Below, piece after piece: positions 1 through 8,429 of a stretch of 64,000 nt of DNA (position 1 is the first letter of the stretch; each line of letters begins with the position of its first letter). Below the pieces are notes generated by a model that worked only from the letters and a program-made list of their open reading frames with translations, ran no database searches and was not told where the DNA came from. The translations under genes were made by a program, and so were the position numbers. Source of the DNA: Albidovulum sp. (GTDB taxonomy: Bacteria; Pseudomonadota; Alphaproteobacteria; Rhodobacterales; Rhodobacteraceae); NCBI GenBank assembly GCA_028823855.1, contig JAPPFL010000027.1:15952-79951 (forward strand), given 5' to 3'.

Positions 1-94
1 GGGGGCGGCGCCAAACCCGGCCCCCCCCCGGGCCCGGCCCGCTGCCGGGGGGGGGGGGCCGGCCGGGGGGGGGCGGCGGTGGCCCCCCGCGTCG
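1..94. repeat. G/C homopolymer-rich low-complexity tract at window edge
   Basis: Almost every base is G or C, with long runs of one base on either strand, unlike anything else in the window. On the minus strand it continues the reading frame of the adjoining transposase fragment without a stop, giving a Pro/Gly/Arg-rich string, but such composition is stop-poor by nature. It looks more like a low-quality contig end inside a repeated element than real sequence. I see no gene in it. Confidence 0.7.
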
Positions 95-252
95 ATCCCC
101 TCCACCACGCAGCACTTGCGCATTCGCTTGACGGTCGCGGCGCCTACGCCAAGCGCACTCTCGATCCCGTCGTCCGCGAGCCGGCCAAGCTCATCCCGCT
201 CCTCGTCGGCGAGACCGACTCGATGAATTTTCTGTCCCGTCGCATTGTCCAT
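95..252 (-). pseudogene. IS630-type transposase N-terminal fragment (decayed)
   Basis: Read on the minus strand from the ATG at 252, the translation resembles the N-terminal helix-turn-helix of IS630-family transposases: a piece ending LADEERDELGRL, then ADDGIESALGVGAATVKR and MRKCCVVEGID. In intact relatives roughly 20 residues of a further helix separate the first two blocks, so this copy seems to carry an internal deletion. The catalytic DDE domain is absent: the frame runs into the G/C tract at the window edge. A GAGGAGG motif lies at about 341-347, just before a different-frame ATG. The family call rests on pattern memory only; a short chance resemblance cannot be excluded. Confidence 0.5.
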
Positions 253-370
253 GACCCGGCTCGCCCACATCCGCCGAGTCCGCGGTTTCGCCCATTTCGC
301 GTGGGCTTCTTCTTCTTCTCGCGCGGTTCGGCATTCCTCCTCAATTAGAAGACAATACCAGTCAATTCCC

Positions 371-429
371 CCGGTTCGCCAACCGGCTACGCGAATCGGG
401 CTGGTAAACGTCAAGACTCGTGGGTTCGA
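371..429 (-). terminator. Candidate hairpin pair downstream of aminotransferase gene
   Basis: Two short perfect stems follow the aminotransferase stop: ACTCG/CGAGT around 414-429, and CCGGTT, loop CGCC, AACCGG at 371-386. Neither is followed by a T-run on the minus strand, so intrinsic termination is uncertain. They mark the end of the minus-strand island. Confidence 0.25.
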
Positions 430-432
430 GTA

Positions 433-1680
433 CTAGGCACGTAGCTCCGAGGCGACCAAGATAGCGTCGCGCAATAATTTGATGCCGAAATCCAATTCGT
501 CGTTGTTGACTACGAATGGCGGAACCAAGCCGATCACATGACCTTCTGCTCCGCATTCCCAAGTTACAAGCCCCTTTTCCAGAGCAACGGAACGAATAGA
601 TGCCGCGAGAGTTTGATCTGGATGCCCGTCAACCGAGACAATTTCAATTCCAAACATTGCCCCGCTGCCTCGAATTTCGGCGACGAATGGAAACTCTTCG
701 AATTCCTTTAGGTTCTCTTGAAGATACCGCCCAATTTTTCGCGTGACCAATGGCGCATCGATGTCGATCATCATTTCAAGCGATGCCAGAGCAGCTGCTG
801 CGGAAACGGGGTGAAACTGAAATGTCGAAGATTGAGTTCCAGGAAGCCAAGCGGACATGATTTCGTCGCGTCCCACCACAAGTCCACTTGGAAAGCCACC
901 GCCCAAGCTCTTTCCCAGCACTAGCAGATCGGGAACTATTTTCTCGCGTTCAATTGCAAAGAACAGCCCGGATCTCGCGAATCCGGTAAAAACTTCGTCG
1001 ACAATTAGCGGTACTCCATTCTGATATGACAGATCGGCCAGCATGCGCAGCCATCCGCGCGGCGGAAAAATCATTCCGTTTGTCGCTTGTATCGCTTCTA
1101 AAACGATTCCCGCCGGCTTCGGATTCACGTCCAACGCCTTTTGCACCCTAGATTGATTGCACCCGAATTCGAGAAATCGAGTGTTCGGCTTGAGAGCTCC
1201 GAGAAATCGACTAACGCCTCTTTTCGAGGAAACTGCCAGCGAACCAAGCGTTCTCCCGTGGTAGCCGCCCTTAAACGCGAGAAAATCTTTTCCACCTGTA
1301 AAATACATCGCCGCCTTGAGCGCTGTTTCCGTTGCTTCGGTTCCGTTTGTTGCCGGGTGCATTCGGCATAGCTGCTCAGGGAGAATCTTGCCAATCAAAC
1401 GGTAGCATTCGACTTGCGTCGGAGTCGCGAAATGAGGCCCTGCATGAGACAACCCAGTATCGAGTTGGCGCTTGACGGCCGAAATTAAGGAAGGGTTGCC
1501 GTGGCCGAGGCTCGTAACACCGGATCCGCAGGCAAAGTCGAGATATTCCTTTCCCCTTAGGTCGTAGAGCCAAGAGCCGTTCCCCGCAACGAACCTCGGT
1601 GGACTGTCAGTAAGGGCAAAAATTTTGGTTGCTGACGACAAAACCTGCCGGATTTCGACATCATCACGTTTTCGATGCAT
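433..1680 (-). CDS. Class III (omega) aminotransferase
   Basis: PLP-dependent fold-type I aminotransferase of class III, the group with ornithine, GABA, diaminobutyrate and beta-alanine transaminases and glutamate-1-semialdehyde aminomutase. Visible marks are the N-terminal ligand loop around CGSGVTSLGHG, the GGYHGRT segment, IVDEV with the PLP-ring aspartate (about residue 228) and LVLGKSLGGG with the Schiff-base lysine (about residue 257). I chose the ATG at 1680 (415 residues); an in-frame ATG at 1725 adds 15 hydrophobic residues but has no better ribosome site. The 5' end overlaps the racemase-like gene by 17 bases, so the two are probably cotranscribed and translationally coupled. It is the last gene of the amino acid ABC operon and a clear paralogue of the aminotransferase at 7106-8419. 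Substrate not predictable. Confidence 0.85.
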   Translation of the reverse strand: MHRKRDDVEIRQVLSSATKIFALTDSPPRFVAGNGSWLYDLRGKEYLDFACGSGVTSLGHGNPSLISAVKRQLDTGLSHAGPHFATPTQVECYRLIGKILPEQLCRMHPATNGTEATETALKAAMYFTGGKDFLAFKGGYHGRTLGSLAVSSKRGVSRFLGALKPNTRFLEFGCNQSRVQKALDVNPKPAGIVLEAIQATNGMIFPPRGWLRMLADLSYQNGVPLIVDEVFTGFARSGLFFAIEREKIVPDLLVLGKSLGGGFPSGLVVGRDEIMSAWLPGTQSSTFQFHPVSAAAALASLEMMIDIDAPLVTRKIGRYLQENLKEFEEFPFVAEIRGSGAMFGIEIVSVDGHPDQTLAASIRSVALEKGLVTWECGAEGHVIGLVPPFVVNNDELDFGIKLLRDAILVASELRA

Positions 1681-2404
1681 TTCCAAAGCCAATGCGAAAC
1701 AGATTGCCGCGATTTTCGCTAGCATGGTTGATGGATAGGCCGGATAGAGCCGCCCACATCAAGGCCCCTGGACCGCAAATCACCGGTTTGTCCAAATGCC
1801 TTTCCAAACCCGAGATTGAATTCGACAAGCTTACGCCCCCACCGGGCACAACCAGCGCGTCCGCGAGATCCGCATCAACAGCTTTCGCCTCGTTCATCCA
1901 CCATTCAACCGAAACGTTTTCGATTTCGATTTCGCTACGGGCGGAAAGGCAACGGCTTGCCCCGACTAAGATGCCGAAATCGCATAGATATTTTTCGAAT
2001 CGCTCGGTTACTTCGCTATCGTATGGCGACAACACGGCCACAATCCGCGCTTCGACGCACTCCAAGGCTCTGGCAATAGACGCGGTCATCGACACGACAG
2101 GTTTTCCGTGACTGATAGAAGACACCGCCCGAATTTGAGCCTTTTCGAGTTCCGCTCCGCCTATGAACCCGGCTGCGCAATCGCCCAGCGCGAAAACGTC
2201 CGGCCTGGCGTGTCTCAAAATCCTAGCCGCTGCGGCAATTCGGGCGGGTTCGCCATCTTTTTCCAAATGGGACACCTTCAACCCGCCTTCGACGTCGTAA
2301 CGCGCTATGAGAACCGAAACCGAATTGGGCAGCCAATTCCAAAACTCCCGGTCATTTCGTCCGTCCGCCGGCCATAACAGCCCAATTTTCTTGCACGCGA
2401 GCAT
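1664..2404 (-). CDS. Asp/Glu racemase superfamily protein (maleate isomerase / arylmalonate decarboxylase-like)
   Basis: About 246 residues, the usual size for the arylmalonate decarboxylase / maleate cis-trans isomerase branch of the Asp/Glu racemase superfamily. The first-half cysteine is present in ALGDCAAGF (about C76). The second-half cysteine, normally in a SC(G/T) loop, is replaced by VVPGGGVSL (about residues 185-193), so the two-cysteine chemistry of racemases and maleate isomerases cannot be intact. The superfamily segment KPVICGPGALMWAAL, which follows that loop in relatives, is present. The ATG at 2404 overlaps the permease stop as TGATG, which fixes the start; an upstream in-frame start at 2443 would run deep into the permease gene. 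The operon context (amino acid importer plus aminotransferase) suggests action on an imported dicarboxylic or amino acid; that is inference. Confidence 0.75.
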   Translation of the reverse strand: MLACKKIGLLWPADGRNDREFWNWLPNSVSVLIARYDVEGGLKVSHLEKDGEPARIAAAARILRHARPDVFALGDCAAGFIGGAELEKAQIRAVSSISHGKPVVSMTASIARALECVEARIVAVLSPYDSEVTERFEKYLCDFGILVGASRCLSARSEIEIENVSVEWWMNEAKAVDADLADALVVPGGGVSLSNSISGLERHLDKPVICGPGALMWAALSGLSINHASENRGNLFRIGFGNASKT

Positions 2405-3051
2405 CACACCCTTGTCCGGCTTTCGAGAAACCGCGAAAGCCAAAGCAAGCTGCCGATAATCACTACGTAAAGGAACGCAAGTTCTATCAGCACTTCGACT
2501 ACAACGAAGTATTCGAAGATTAGGTCGTTGGCGACCTTCGTCAACTCGTTGACGGAAATTACCGAAAGCAGTGCCGAAGCCTTGATTACGTTGGCCAACT
2601 CGTTCGTTAGCGGCGGCAATATGCGCCTCACTACCTGCGGATAAAGAACCAGGAAAAGAGTCCTGTACTCGCTCAGTCCCAGCGAAAGCGCAGTTTCGCG
2701 CTGGCCCCTGTCCAGGCTTTCGACGGCGCCCCTAATGATCTCGATAGCATACCCGGCGCCTATGAATGTCAGTGCCGCGACGCCGGTCCAGAATTCGTTC
2801 AAGGTTACGCCAATGCGCGGAAGTGCGAAATAAATGATCGCGATTTGCACCAGTTGCGGCACGCCGCGCGTGAATTCGACAAATGCCTGGATTGACGCCC
2901 TGGCAATCGCGCCGCCCAGCAGTTTCCAAGTTGCCAGCGCAATCCCTAGCAAGATGCTAAAGGCAATCGACAGTATCGAAATCTCAATTGTCACGAGCGC
3001 CGCGCGCAGCATGTTCGGCAAAATTTCAAGCATGAAGCCCAGATCGAGCAT
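2404..3051 (-). CDS. Polar amino acid ABC transporter permease (HisM/GlnP type)
   Basis: Inner-membrane permease of about 215 residues with several hydrophobic helices. It carries the HisM/GlnP-type motifs FTRGVPQLVQI near residue 65 and the EAA-like loop ETALSLGLSEYRTLFLVLYPQ that contacts the ATPase. It follows its sister permease by 9 bases and overlaps the racemase-like gene by one base. The two permeases should form a heterodimeric channel for the binding protein encoded at 3839-4687. No cognate amino-acid-type ATPase lies beside them. Confidence 0.88.
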   Translation of the reverse strand: MLDLGFMLEILPNMLRAALVTIEISILSIAFSILLGIALATWKLLGGAIARASIQAFVEFTRGVPQLVQIAIIYFALPRIGVTLNEFWTGVAALTFIGAGYAIEIIRGAVESLDRGQRETALSLGLSEYRTLFLVLYPQVVRRILPPLTNELANVIKASALLSVISVNELTKVANDLIFEYFVVVEVLIELAFLYVVIIGSLLWLSRFLESRTRV

Positions 3052-3060
3052 TGCAGCCGC

Positions 3061-3744
3061 CTATCGAATGTCGCTGGCCGCACGAACGCCTTCGAACCCG
3101 AAAACATTTTTTTCGAGGTGGTTGGCGAAACGGCTTACGCCTAGAATGAGTGGAAGATAGAGCAAGGCTTGCAGGGCCAGCAATTCGGCAAATTTGAAAC
3201 TCGTCGCCTGCAGGGTGTTGGCCGCCTTGTGCAATTCAAACAGCGTAATTACCGAAAGTACAGCCGAAGCTTTTACCAAGTGCGACATTTCATTGGTGAT
3301 TGCAGGAATCATGCGTCGCACCGCCTGCGGCAGGATTACAAGCAAAATCGTGTGGAACTTGCTCAGGCCCAGGGCCGAGGCGGCTTCGCCTTGACCTTTG
3401 CCAACGGAGACTATGGAAGCGCGTGCGATTTCAATTTGGTAGCCTGCCGAATTGAAGGTCAAAGCGATCACGCCTACCCAGAAGACGTCTAGGCGAATTC
3501 CGGCCTTTGGCAACAAAAGATAAGCCGCGTAAATCTGAACTATGATCGGCGTGCATCTGACGATTCCGACATAGCCCTCCATTATCCAAACTGCGGGATT
3601 CCGATTCGATAAGAACGCTCGCGCGGTTCCACCGCTCAAGCCGATTGCCATGGCCAGAAACAGTGAAACCGCGCTGACTTCTACAGTTACCCAAAACGCC
3701 GGCAGCAATCTCGGCAGTGCCTCGATCATATAGGCGACGTCCAT
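3061..3744 (-). CDS. Polar amino acid ABC transporter permease (HisQ/GlnP type)
   Basis: Second permease of the importer, about 227 residues. It shows the same architecture: an N-terminal helix, the substrate-channel segment YVGIVRCTPIIVQIYAAYLL, and the EAA loop EAASALGLSKFHTILLVILPQ for ATPase docking. It lies about 95 bases after the binding-protein gene and 9 bases before its sister permease, so the three form one operon. Substrate specificity cannot be read from the permeases; family members carry glutamine, glutamate, histidine, arginine, ectoine and similar solutes. Confidence 0.88.
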   Translation of the reverse strand: MDVAYMIEALPRLLPAFWVTVEVSAVSLFLAMAIGLSGGTARAFLSNRNPAVWIMEGYVGIVRCTPIIVQIYAAYLLLPKAGIRLDVFWVGVIALTFNSAGYQIEIARASIVSVGKGQGEAASALGLSKFHTILLVILPQAVRRMIPAITNEMSHLVKASAVLSVITLFELHKAANTLQATSFKFAELLALQALLYLPLILGVSRFANHLEKNVFGFEGVRAASDIR

Positions 3745-3838
3745 TAAATCGAGTCCTGCCCTCGGGTGCGACGTTTCAATTGACTTTCCGGGCTAGCGAG
3801 TCCGATCTAGCCCGGGGCTTGAAACTTGCTTTCGTCAA

Positions 3839-4687
3839 TTACCAGGTTGGCGCTTCGCCGCTCAACGAATCAACGAAAGACTTGCCAAACCATTTTTCCT
3901 GTATCTCTGCCAGGGTTCCATCCTCTTTCATCGCGCGAATCTGTTCATTGAACGCGTTTTCAAGGTCGTCGTCTTCCTTTCGAAACGCCATCGCCGTCCA
4001 TTCATGCGCCCATTTGTCGGAGGCAAATGTCAAAACATCGAACTCATCGGTAGTTTTCGCAAATTCCAGAAGGCTGACGATCGTCGACGCATAGGCATCG
4101 ATTCGACCAACGCGCATTGCCTCGTAGGCTACCGCATCGGAATCATAAGTCTTGATCGATCCGGAATACGAGATTCCCAGTTCTTCGGCCGAAAGTTCCA
4201 GCTGATTGATCTGAGGCGTTCCGGCTCCCGCCGACACGGTCTTGCCGTCCAAATCGGCGCGGCTGCCAATGCCGCTATTCGCTAAAACCAGTATCCCCGA
4301 ACTCGCATCCATGTACGGTATAGAGAAATCTACTCGCTGATACCGTTTTTCAGTTGCGGTCATCCCGCCAAGAATTAGATCGAACCCGCCGTCATACAGC
4401 GTTTGGATCACCGTCGCCCAGTTCGTGTCCATCGGACGAGCCTCGACTCCCAGGCGGCTCGCGATTTCGTTCGCCACATCAATATCGTAGCCCACGATAT
4501 TGTTGTCATCATCGCGAAATTCAAATGGCTTGTAGCCGACTTCGAGTCCGAACACGAAATAGCCGCGAGCCTTTACTTCGTCCAAAGTGCCGGCCGTGGA
4601 TTGACTCGCGAGAACAAGCGCCGCCGAGGCGCCTAGCATTGTTCCCAAACCTAAAAATACGCGTCTTGCTATCGAATTCATACCCAC
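3839..4687 (-). CDS. ABC transporter substrate-binding protein, family 3 (polar amino acid)
   Basis: Periplasmic binding protein of 282 residues. An N-terminal basic stretch, a hydrophobic core and a probable cleavage after about residue 33 form a Sec-type signal peptide. The mature part opens with the family 3 pattern: YFVFGLEVGYKPFEFRDDDN, then GYDIDVANEIASRLG and FDLILGGMTATEKRYQRVDFS. These are hallmarks of the HisJ/GlnH/ectoine-binding group. I keep the GTG at 4687 as start because AGGAGG at 4695-4700 lies 7 bases upstream; the ATG two codons later would be 13 bases away. It is first in the operon 4687-433. About 1 kb of apparently noncoding DNA precedes it, leaving room for its own promoter. 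Confidence 0.9.
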   Translation of the reverse strand: MGMNSIARRVFLGLGTMLGASAALVLASQSTAGTLDEVKARGYFVFGLEVGYKPFEFRDDDNNIVGYDIDVANEIASRLGVEARPMDTNWATVIQTLYDGGFDLILGGMTATEKRYQRVDFSIPYMDASSGILVLANSGIGSRADLDGKTVSAGAGTPQINQLELSAEELGISYSGSIKTYDSDAVAYEAMRVGRIDAYASTIVSLLEFAKTTDEFDVLTFASDKWAHEWTAMAFRKEDDDLENAFNEQIRAMKEDGTLAEIQEKWFGKSFVDSLSGEAPTW

Positions 4688-5694
4688 AATTTAACCTCCT
4701 CGTTTAGACATCACGTTTTCGGCCAATCCTGCTGTTACGGGCAAGATTGCCAAAATCCAAAGGATAACTAGCTTGACGGCCAAACATTGTCACCCCGAAA
4801 TTTCTTACCGTTGGTATCGACTCGCCGACCTTCGCACTTTTCGAATTTGGTTTTGAATAACGCCATCGTTCAAGATCGTACTCGGCGCAAGAATTTCCGG
4901 ATCCAAGCGAAAACCCGAAGTCACCGGAGAATTTCCGTTGATCTTCTCACCGAACGAGTTTTCCTAGGACGAAGATTCACCGCATTCTCGCAAAGCAAAG
5001 CCGGTCCCACGCGAGATCGAATTCTCGAGCCCTTCGTAGGGATTCGGAAGAAAATTTAACTGCCGCTCCGAGTTTGCTGGCGCGTGTCGCATTGAACGAC
5101 TGCCGGGATTCCTGTCGCTTAAGCAGTCATTCAGAGTAAAATAATTGCTTCTAATCCAGTGTCCGGCCGCAATTGCGGACTTGAAATTCTTGGAGCTCAA
5201 TTGGATACGATCATTGCCTCGCAGCTCGGACACGAACTGCCAAAAATTTTGACTGCATCCAGATGCTGAACGGCGCCCTCGCATGAAGTTCGCTCCTAGC
5301 ACGTCGAAGTTGAATTCCATTTCGAAGTTCTCGCTCAGCTCGTCGCTCCGAATTTGGAATGCCCGAATCGGCCGCCTTCGACCGAATGGGCCAAACAGAA
5401 GGCGAGACAGGCCAGGCAAGCAGAAAAAGCCGTTGCGATCAAAAATAATTTCGCCTGCCTTGAATTGAATTTCCCTAACACACCGCAAATTTCAAAGCCT
5501 TGCCCCCGTTCAGATCCCGTTGCGCTAGCAATTTAGGTAAATCGCACCCGCAGCGAGCAACTCGCAAGAGCGTACGCCGCATCCGGAGCGCTTTCGCAAT
5601 TTCCCGGCGTCCGCAGCCGAACATCGTTTAGAAGTTGCGGAAATCCACTTCGAAATCCTAATCTTTTTCGGTAGGCGATTGCCCGACTTGCCTT
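4688..5694. other. Long intergenic region between the two transport/catabolic gene sets
   Basis: About 1 kb lies between the amidase stop and the family 3 binding-protein gene. It must hold the promoter of the downstream importer, but I see no convincing -35/-10 pair. The longest open frame (4964-5488, minus, 174 codons) starts without a good ribosome site, is rich in Arg, Ser and Phe and matches no family I know; I treat it as probably noncoding or as the relic of a lost gene. Confidence 0.5.
4695..4700 (-). promoter_or_regulatory. Ribosome binding site deciding a GTG start
   Basis: Reads AGGAGG on the minus strand, separated by 7 bases from the GTG at 4687 and by 13 from the ATG at 4681. 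The spacing favours the GTG start of the binding-protein gene. Confidence 0.6.
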
Positions 5695-7113
5695 TCATCC
5701 TAGGACGGGTTCGGGGGTCGCCAAGTCGGAATCGTCGGAAAATACTCGTTCCAGCGAGTGAGCGACGTCTAGAAGATAGGAATCCGAGCGCGCTCGTGAA
5801 ATGATTTGCAAGCCCATCGGCATTCCGCCAGGTCCGAGTCCGCACGGAATAACCGCCGCAGGACCGGCGAATAGCGTAGCGCCGTAAGATATCGCCTCCC
5901 AACGCAGATAGCCGCCCATATCGACCCCGTCAATCGTGCGAGGGTAAACCTCCTCGTGAGGGAACGGAGGGACCGAGGCGGCCGGAGTGATCAAAAGATC
6001 GTAGTTCCGGAAGAATGACTCCGCGGCATGAAAAATTCGCGTGTGCGCGGCGTGCGCCCACCCAATATCTTCGATCGTAAGTTTTTCCGCTCTTCTGAGT
6101 TCATCGACGATCGTCGGGCCTAGAGCATCTGGGTCCCGATCGTAAATTTGGCGAAAATCATGAACGAATCCGATACCGCGAAGGATGTAAAATGCGCGGT
6201 CGGCCTCGCTCATATCCGGGTGCGCATCGTCTAGCGAAGCGAAGACAGACTCAAACCGCATGAGTTTTTCGCGAAATGCCTCTCGCATTGCCGCGCTCAT
6301 AGGAGCGAACCCGAGATCCTCGGAAACGGCTACTCTCAGCCTCGAAAGATCCACGCTACTCGCGGGGTTACCGATTTCGCCTTCCAAATGGCAGGCGAGC
6401 GGATCAATACTGTCCGACATCATGGCAGAAAGTAGAATCCTGGCATCCGCCGCGCTTCTGCCGAGAGGCCCCTCAACATCGAAAGGCAACCAGCCGAATG
6501 TTCTCCTCGAACTCGCGACGGCGCCTGCCGAGGGTCTCATGCCAAATATTCCGCAATAGGCCGCAGGCGTCCTAAGGCTTCCGGCGAAATCGGACCCCAT
6601 CGCCAAGGGAAGCATTCTGGCGGCTAGGGCGACTGCGCTGCCGCCCGAAGAGGCACCCGCCGAAAGATTCGGATTGTAGGGATTTCCGGTAGGCCCGAAC
6701 AGAGGATTGTCTGTATTGGCTCCGAAGCCGTGCTCGGGAACATTTGTTTTGCCGACCGCTATTGCGCCGGCGCGTCGCATAGCGGCAACGATATTGTCGT
6801 CATGCTCCGGAACAAAATTTTCGAACAGCGGCGACCCTTGGGTAGTTCGCACTCCGGCAAGATCGTTCAAATCCTTCACGCCCAAAGGAAGCCCGTGCAA
6901 AGGACCAAGCTCGCGGCCCTTCATTACCGCATCCTCGGCATCTTCCGCTTCCAGGCGGGCGCGCTTGAAACATTCAATCGGCAATGCGTTGAGGACGGGA
7001 TTGAACCGCTCGATTCGCTGGGTGCAGCTGTCGAATAATTCGACCGGCGACAGCTTTCGCGCTCCGATCAGAGCTCGCGCATCAACGGCTGACAGATTGA
7101 AAGGTTCAGTCAT
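5695..7113 (-). CDS. Amidase (amidase signature family)
   Basis: Cytoplasmic amidohydrolase of 472 residues, the normal size. The Ser-cisSer-Lys triad can be placed: Lys about 80 in LGVKDLNDLAG, cis-Ser about 155 in GASSGGSA and the nucleophile about 179 in GSDFAGSLRTPA. The family splits amides (glutamyl-tRNA amide transfer, acetamide, indole acetamide, aryl amides and others) to acid plus ammonia or amine. Its start overlaps the preceding aminotransferase by 8 bases, so it is the terminal gene of the polyamine-type operon. It is not GatA by context, since gatB lies alone elsewhere and no gatC is near. It probably hydrolyses an amide intermediate of the imported compound; the substrate is unknown. 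Confidence 0.85.
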   Translation of the reverse strand: MTEPFNLSAVDARALIGARKLSPVELFDSCTQRIERFNPVLNALPIECFKRARLEAEDAEDAVMKGRELGPLHGLPLGVKDLNDLAGVRTTQGSPLFENFVPEHDDNIVAAMRRAGAIAVGKTNVPEHGFGANTDNPLFGPTGNPYNPNLSAGASSGGSAVALAARMLPLAMGSDFAGSLRTPAAYCGIFGMRPSAGAVASSRRTFGWLPFDVEGPLGRSAADARILLSAMMSDSIDPLACHLEGEIGNPASSVDLSRLRVAVSEDLGFAPMSAAMREAFREKLMRFESVFASLDDAHPDMSEADRAFYILRGIGFVHDFRQIYDRDPDALGPTIVDELRRAEKLTIEDIGWAHAAHTRIFHAAESFFRNYDLLITPAASVPPFPHEEVYPRTIDGVDMGGYLRWEAISYGATLFAGPAAVIPCGLGPGGMPMGLQIISRARSDSYLLDVAHSLERVFSDDSDLATPEPVLG

Positions 7114-8419
7114 CCAGGGCTCCTCTTGTCGCTTCCCGCTCGATCAATTTTCGGACTTGAGCCAAGCCCATTGCCAGATCGTCTCGATCGATATTAATAG
7201 GCGGCACTATCATTGCGGCGTTGCCGTTTCGCCCGCCGGAATAAATCAGTATTCTTTGTGCGAGCGCGGCCTTTTGCACGCGCACGGCCTCGTTCATTCC
7301 CGGTTTTCCCCGCCGGTCAAGAAATTCAATCGCGGCTTGCGCCCCGATTACGCGTACGGCGTGTATTCGCTCCACTAACTCGAGTCGATGGAACGCCTCC
7401 CGAAGCATCGGCTCCACAATTTCCGACACGTAGTCCAGCAACCTTCCCTCGCCAATAGCTCCGACAGTGGCGTAGGCCGTAGCGCAGGAAAGCGGGTTTC
7501 CCTGAAAAGTACTCGTATGCATGCCCGGGCCCCACGACTTCAGCAACCTTGAACTCGCCGCGGTGGCTGAAAGCGGCAACCCGCCCGATACCGCCTTTCC
7601 CATCGCAATGATATCCGGAATGATGCCAGATCGCTCGAATGAAAACCATTTGCCAGCGCGCCCAAAACCGCTCCAGATCTCGTCGCAGACGAGTAGAACT
7701 CCGTATCGGCTTGTCAATTCCCTCGCGTCGGCCAGGAATTTGCCGCGAGGCTCAAGTACGCCGCCAACGCCTTGAACGGCTTCAACAAAAACAGCCGCTG
7801 GTAGATCGCCCGCGCGATCTAGCTGATCGAGTCTCTCCGAAAGTTTCGCAGTGCAGACTTCATCGCGAAATCCTTCGCCCGCCGGGTCTTCGGGATAAGG
7901 GTAAGGCAGAATGTCGACATTGCTCTCCAACAGCGAAAACGAGTCGCGGATTCGCTTTCCGCTTGAAAGTGAAAGCGCGCCGAGAGTCCGCCCGTGATAC
8001 CCTCCTTCGAAGGCGATTAGGCGGCTTCTTCCCGTCGCGTACTGAGCGACCTTTATTGCGGTTTCAATTGCTTCAGCGCCCGAATTGCCGAGGTGTATGC
8101 AGTCCAAGCCTTCCGGTAAAATTCTGCAAAGCGACTGGTATAGCCTTGCTCGGTACGGCGAAGGAAGGCGCGTTCCCGTATGGAGAATTCCGCTCGAAAC
8201 CACTTCCCTGATCGCCTCGACGTGCGCTGGATACCCGTGCCCCAAATTGCTCGTGCTGGACCCGCAAACAAAGTCGAGCCATGCCGCGCCGCCTTCTTCG
8301 AACAGCCAAGCGCCTTCGCCTCGAACGAAAACGGGAGGGCTCAATCCCATTCGAAATGTGTTGACCGCCCTGGATTCGTGATTCCGGGTCAATCCGAGAA
8401 CGGTGTCGGCATCCAGCAT
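7106..8419 (-). CDS. Class III (omega) aminotransferase
   Basis: PLP enzyme of 437 residues with the class III signature: CGSSTSNLGHG near residue 52, FEGGYHGRT near 137, VCDEIWSGFGR (Asp about 246) and IIAMGKAVSGG (Schiff-base Lys about 275). Related enzymes move amino groups from omega-amino acids or diamines to 2-oxo acids or pyruvate, producing semialdehydes. It starts 10 bases after the PotA-like ATPase gene and overlaps the amidase gene, so it belongs to the same transcript. It is a recognisable paralogue of the enzyme at 433-1680. An aldehyde product would suit the dehydrogenase encoded upstream at 10168-11574; that pairing is inferred from context. Confidence 0.85.
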   Translation of the reverse strand: MLDADTVLGLTRNHESRAVNTFRMGLSPPVFVRGEGAWLFEEGGAAWLDFVCGSSTSNLGHGYPAHVEAIREVVSSGILHTGTRLPSPYRARLYQSLCRILPEGLDCIHLGNSGAEAIETAIKVAQYATGRSRLIAFEGGYHGRTLGALSLSSGKRIRDSFSLLESNVDILPYPYPEDPAGEGFRDEVCTAKLSERLDQLDRAGDLPAAVFVEAVQGVGGVLEPRGKFLADARELTSRYGVLLVCDEIWSGFGRAGKWFSFERSGIIPDIIAMGKAVSGGLPLSATAASSRLLKSWGPGMHTSTFQGNPLSCATAYATVGAIGEGRLLDYVSEIVEPMLREAFHRLELVERIHAVRVIGAQAAIEFLDRRGKPGMNEAVRVQKAALAQRILIYSGGRNGNAAMIVPPINIDRDDLAMGLAQVRKLIEREATRGALDD

Positions 8420-8429
8420 TCCCGCTCCT

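Noticed and set aside
412..432. T-arm-like string (GGGTTCGAG) suggesting a tRNA 3' end
   Set aside because: The stem-loop here (ACTCG/CGAGT) does not give the fixed 7-base T loop, and no anticodon arm or matching acceptor stem lies upstream on either strand.
4964..5488. Open frame of 174 codons on the minus strand
   Set aside because: It has no ribosome site, no recognisable family and an odd Arg/Ser/Phe-rich composition. The FKAGEIIFDRNG piece recalls a cyclic-nucleotide-binding start but nothing after it agrees.
5695..7113. The amidase as GatA, partner of gatB
   Set aside because: It lies at the end of a catabolic operon 13 kb from gatB, without gatC. The triad alone is shared by all amidase-signature enzymes.
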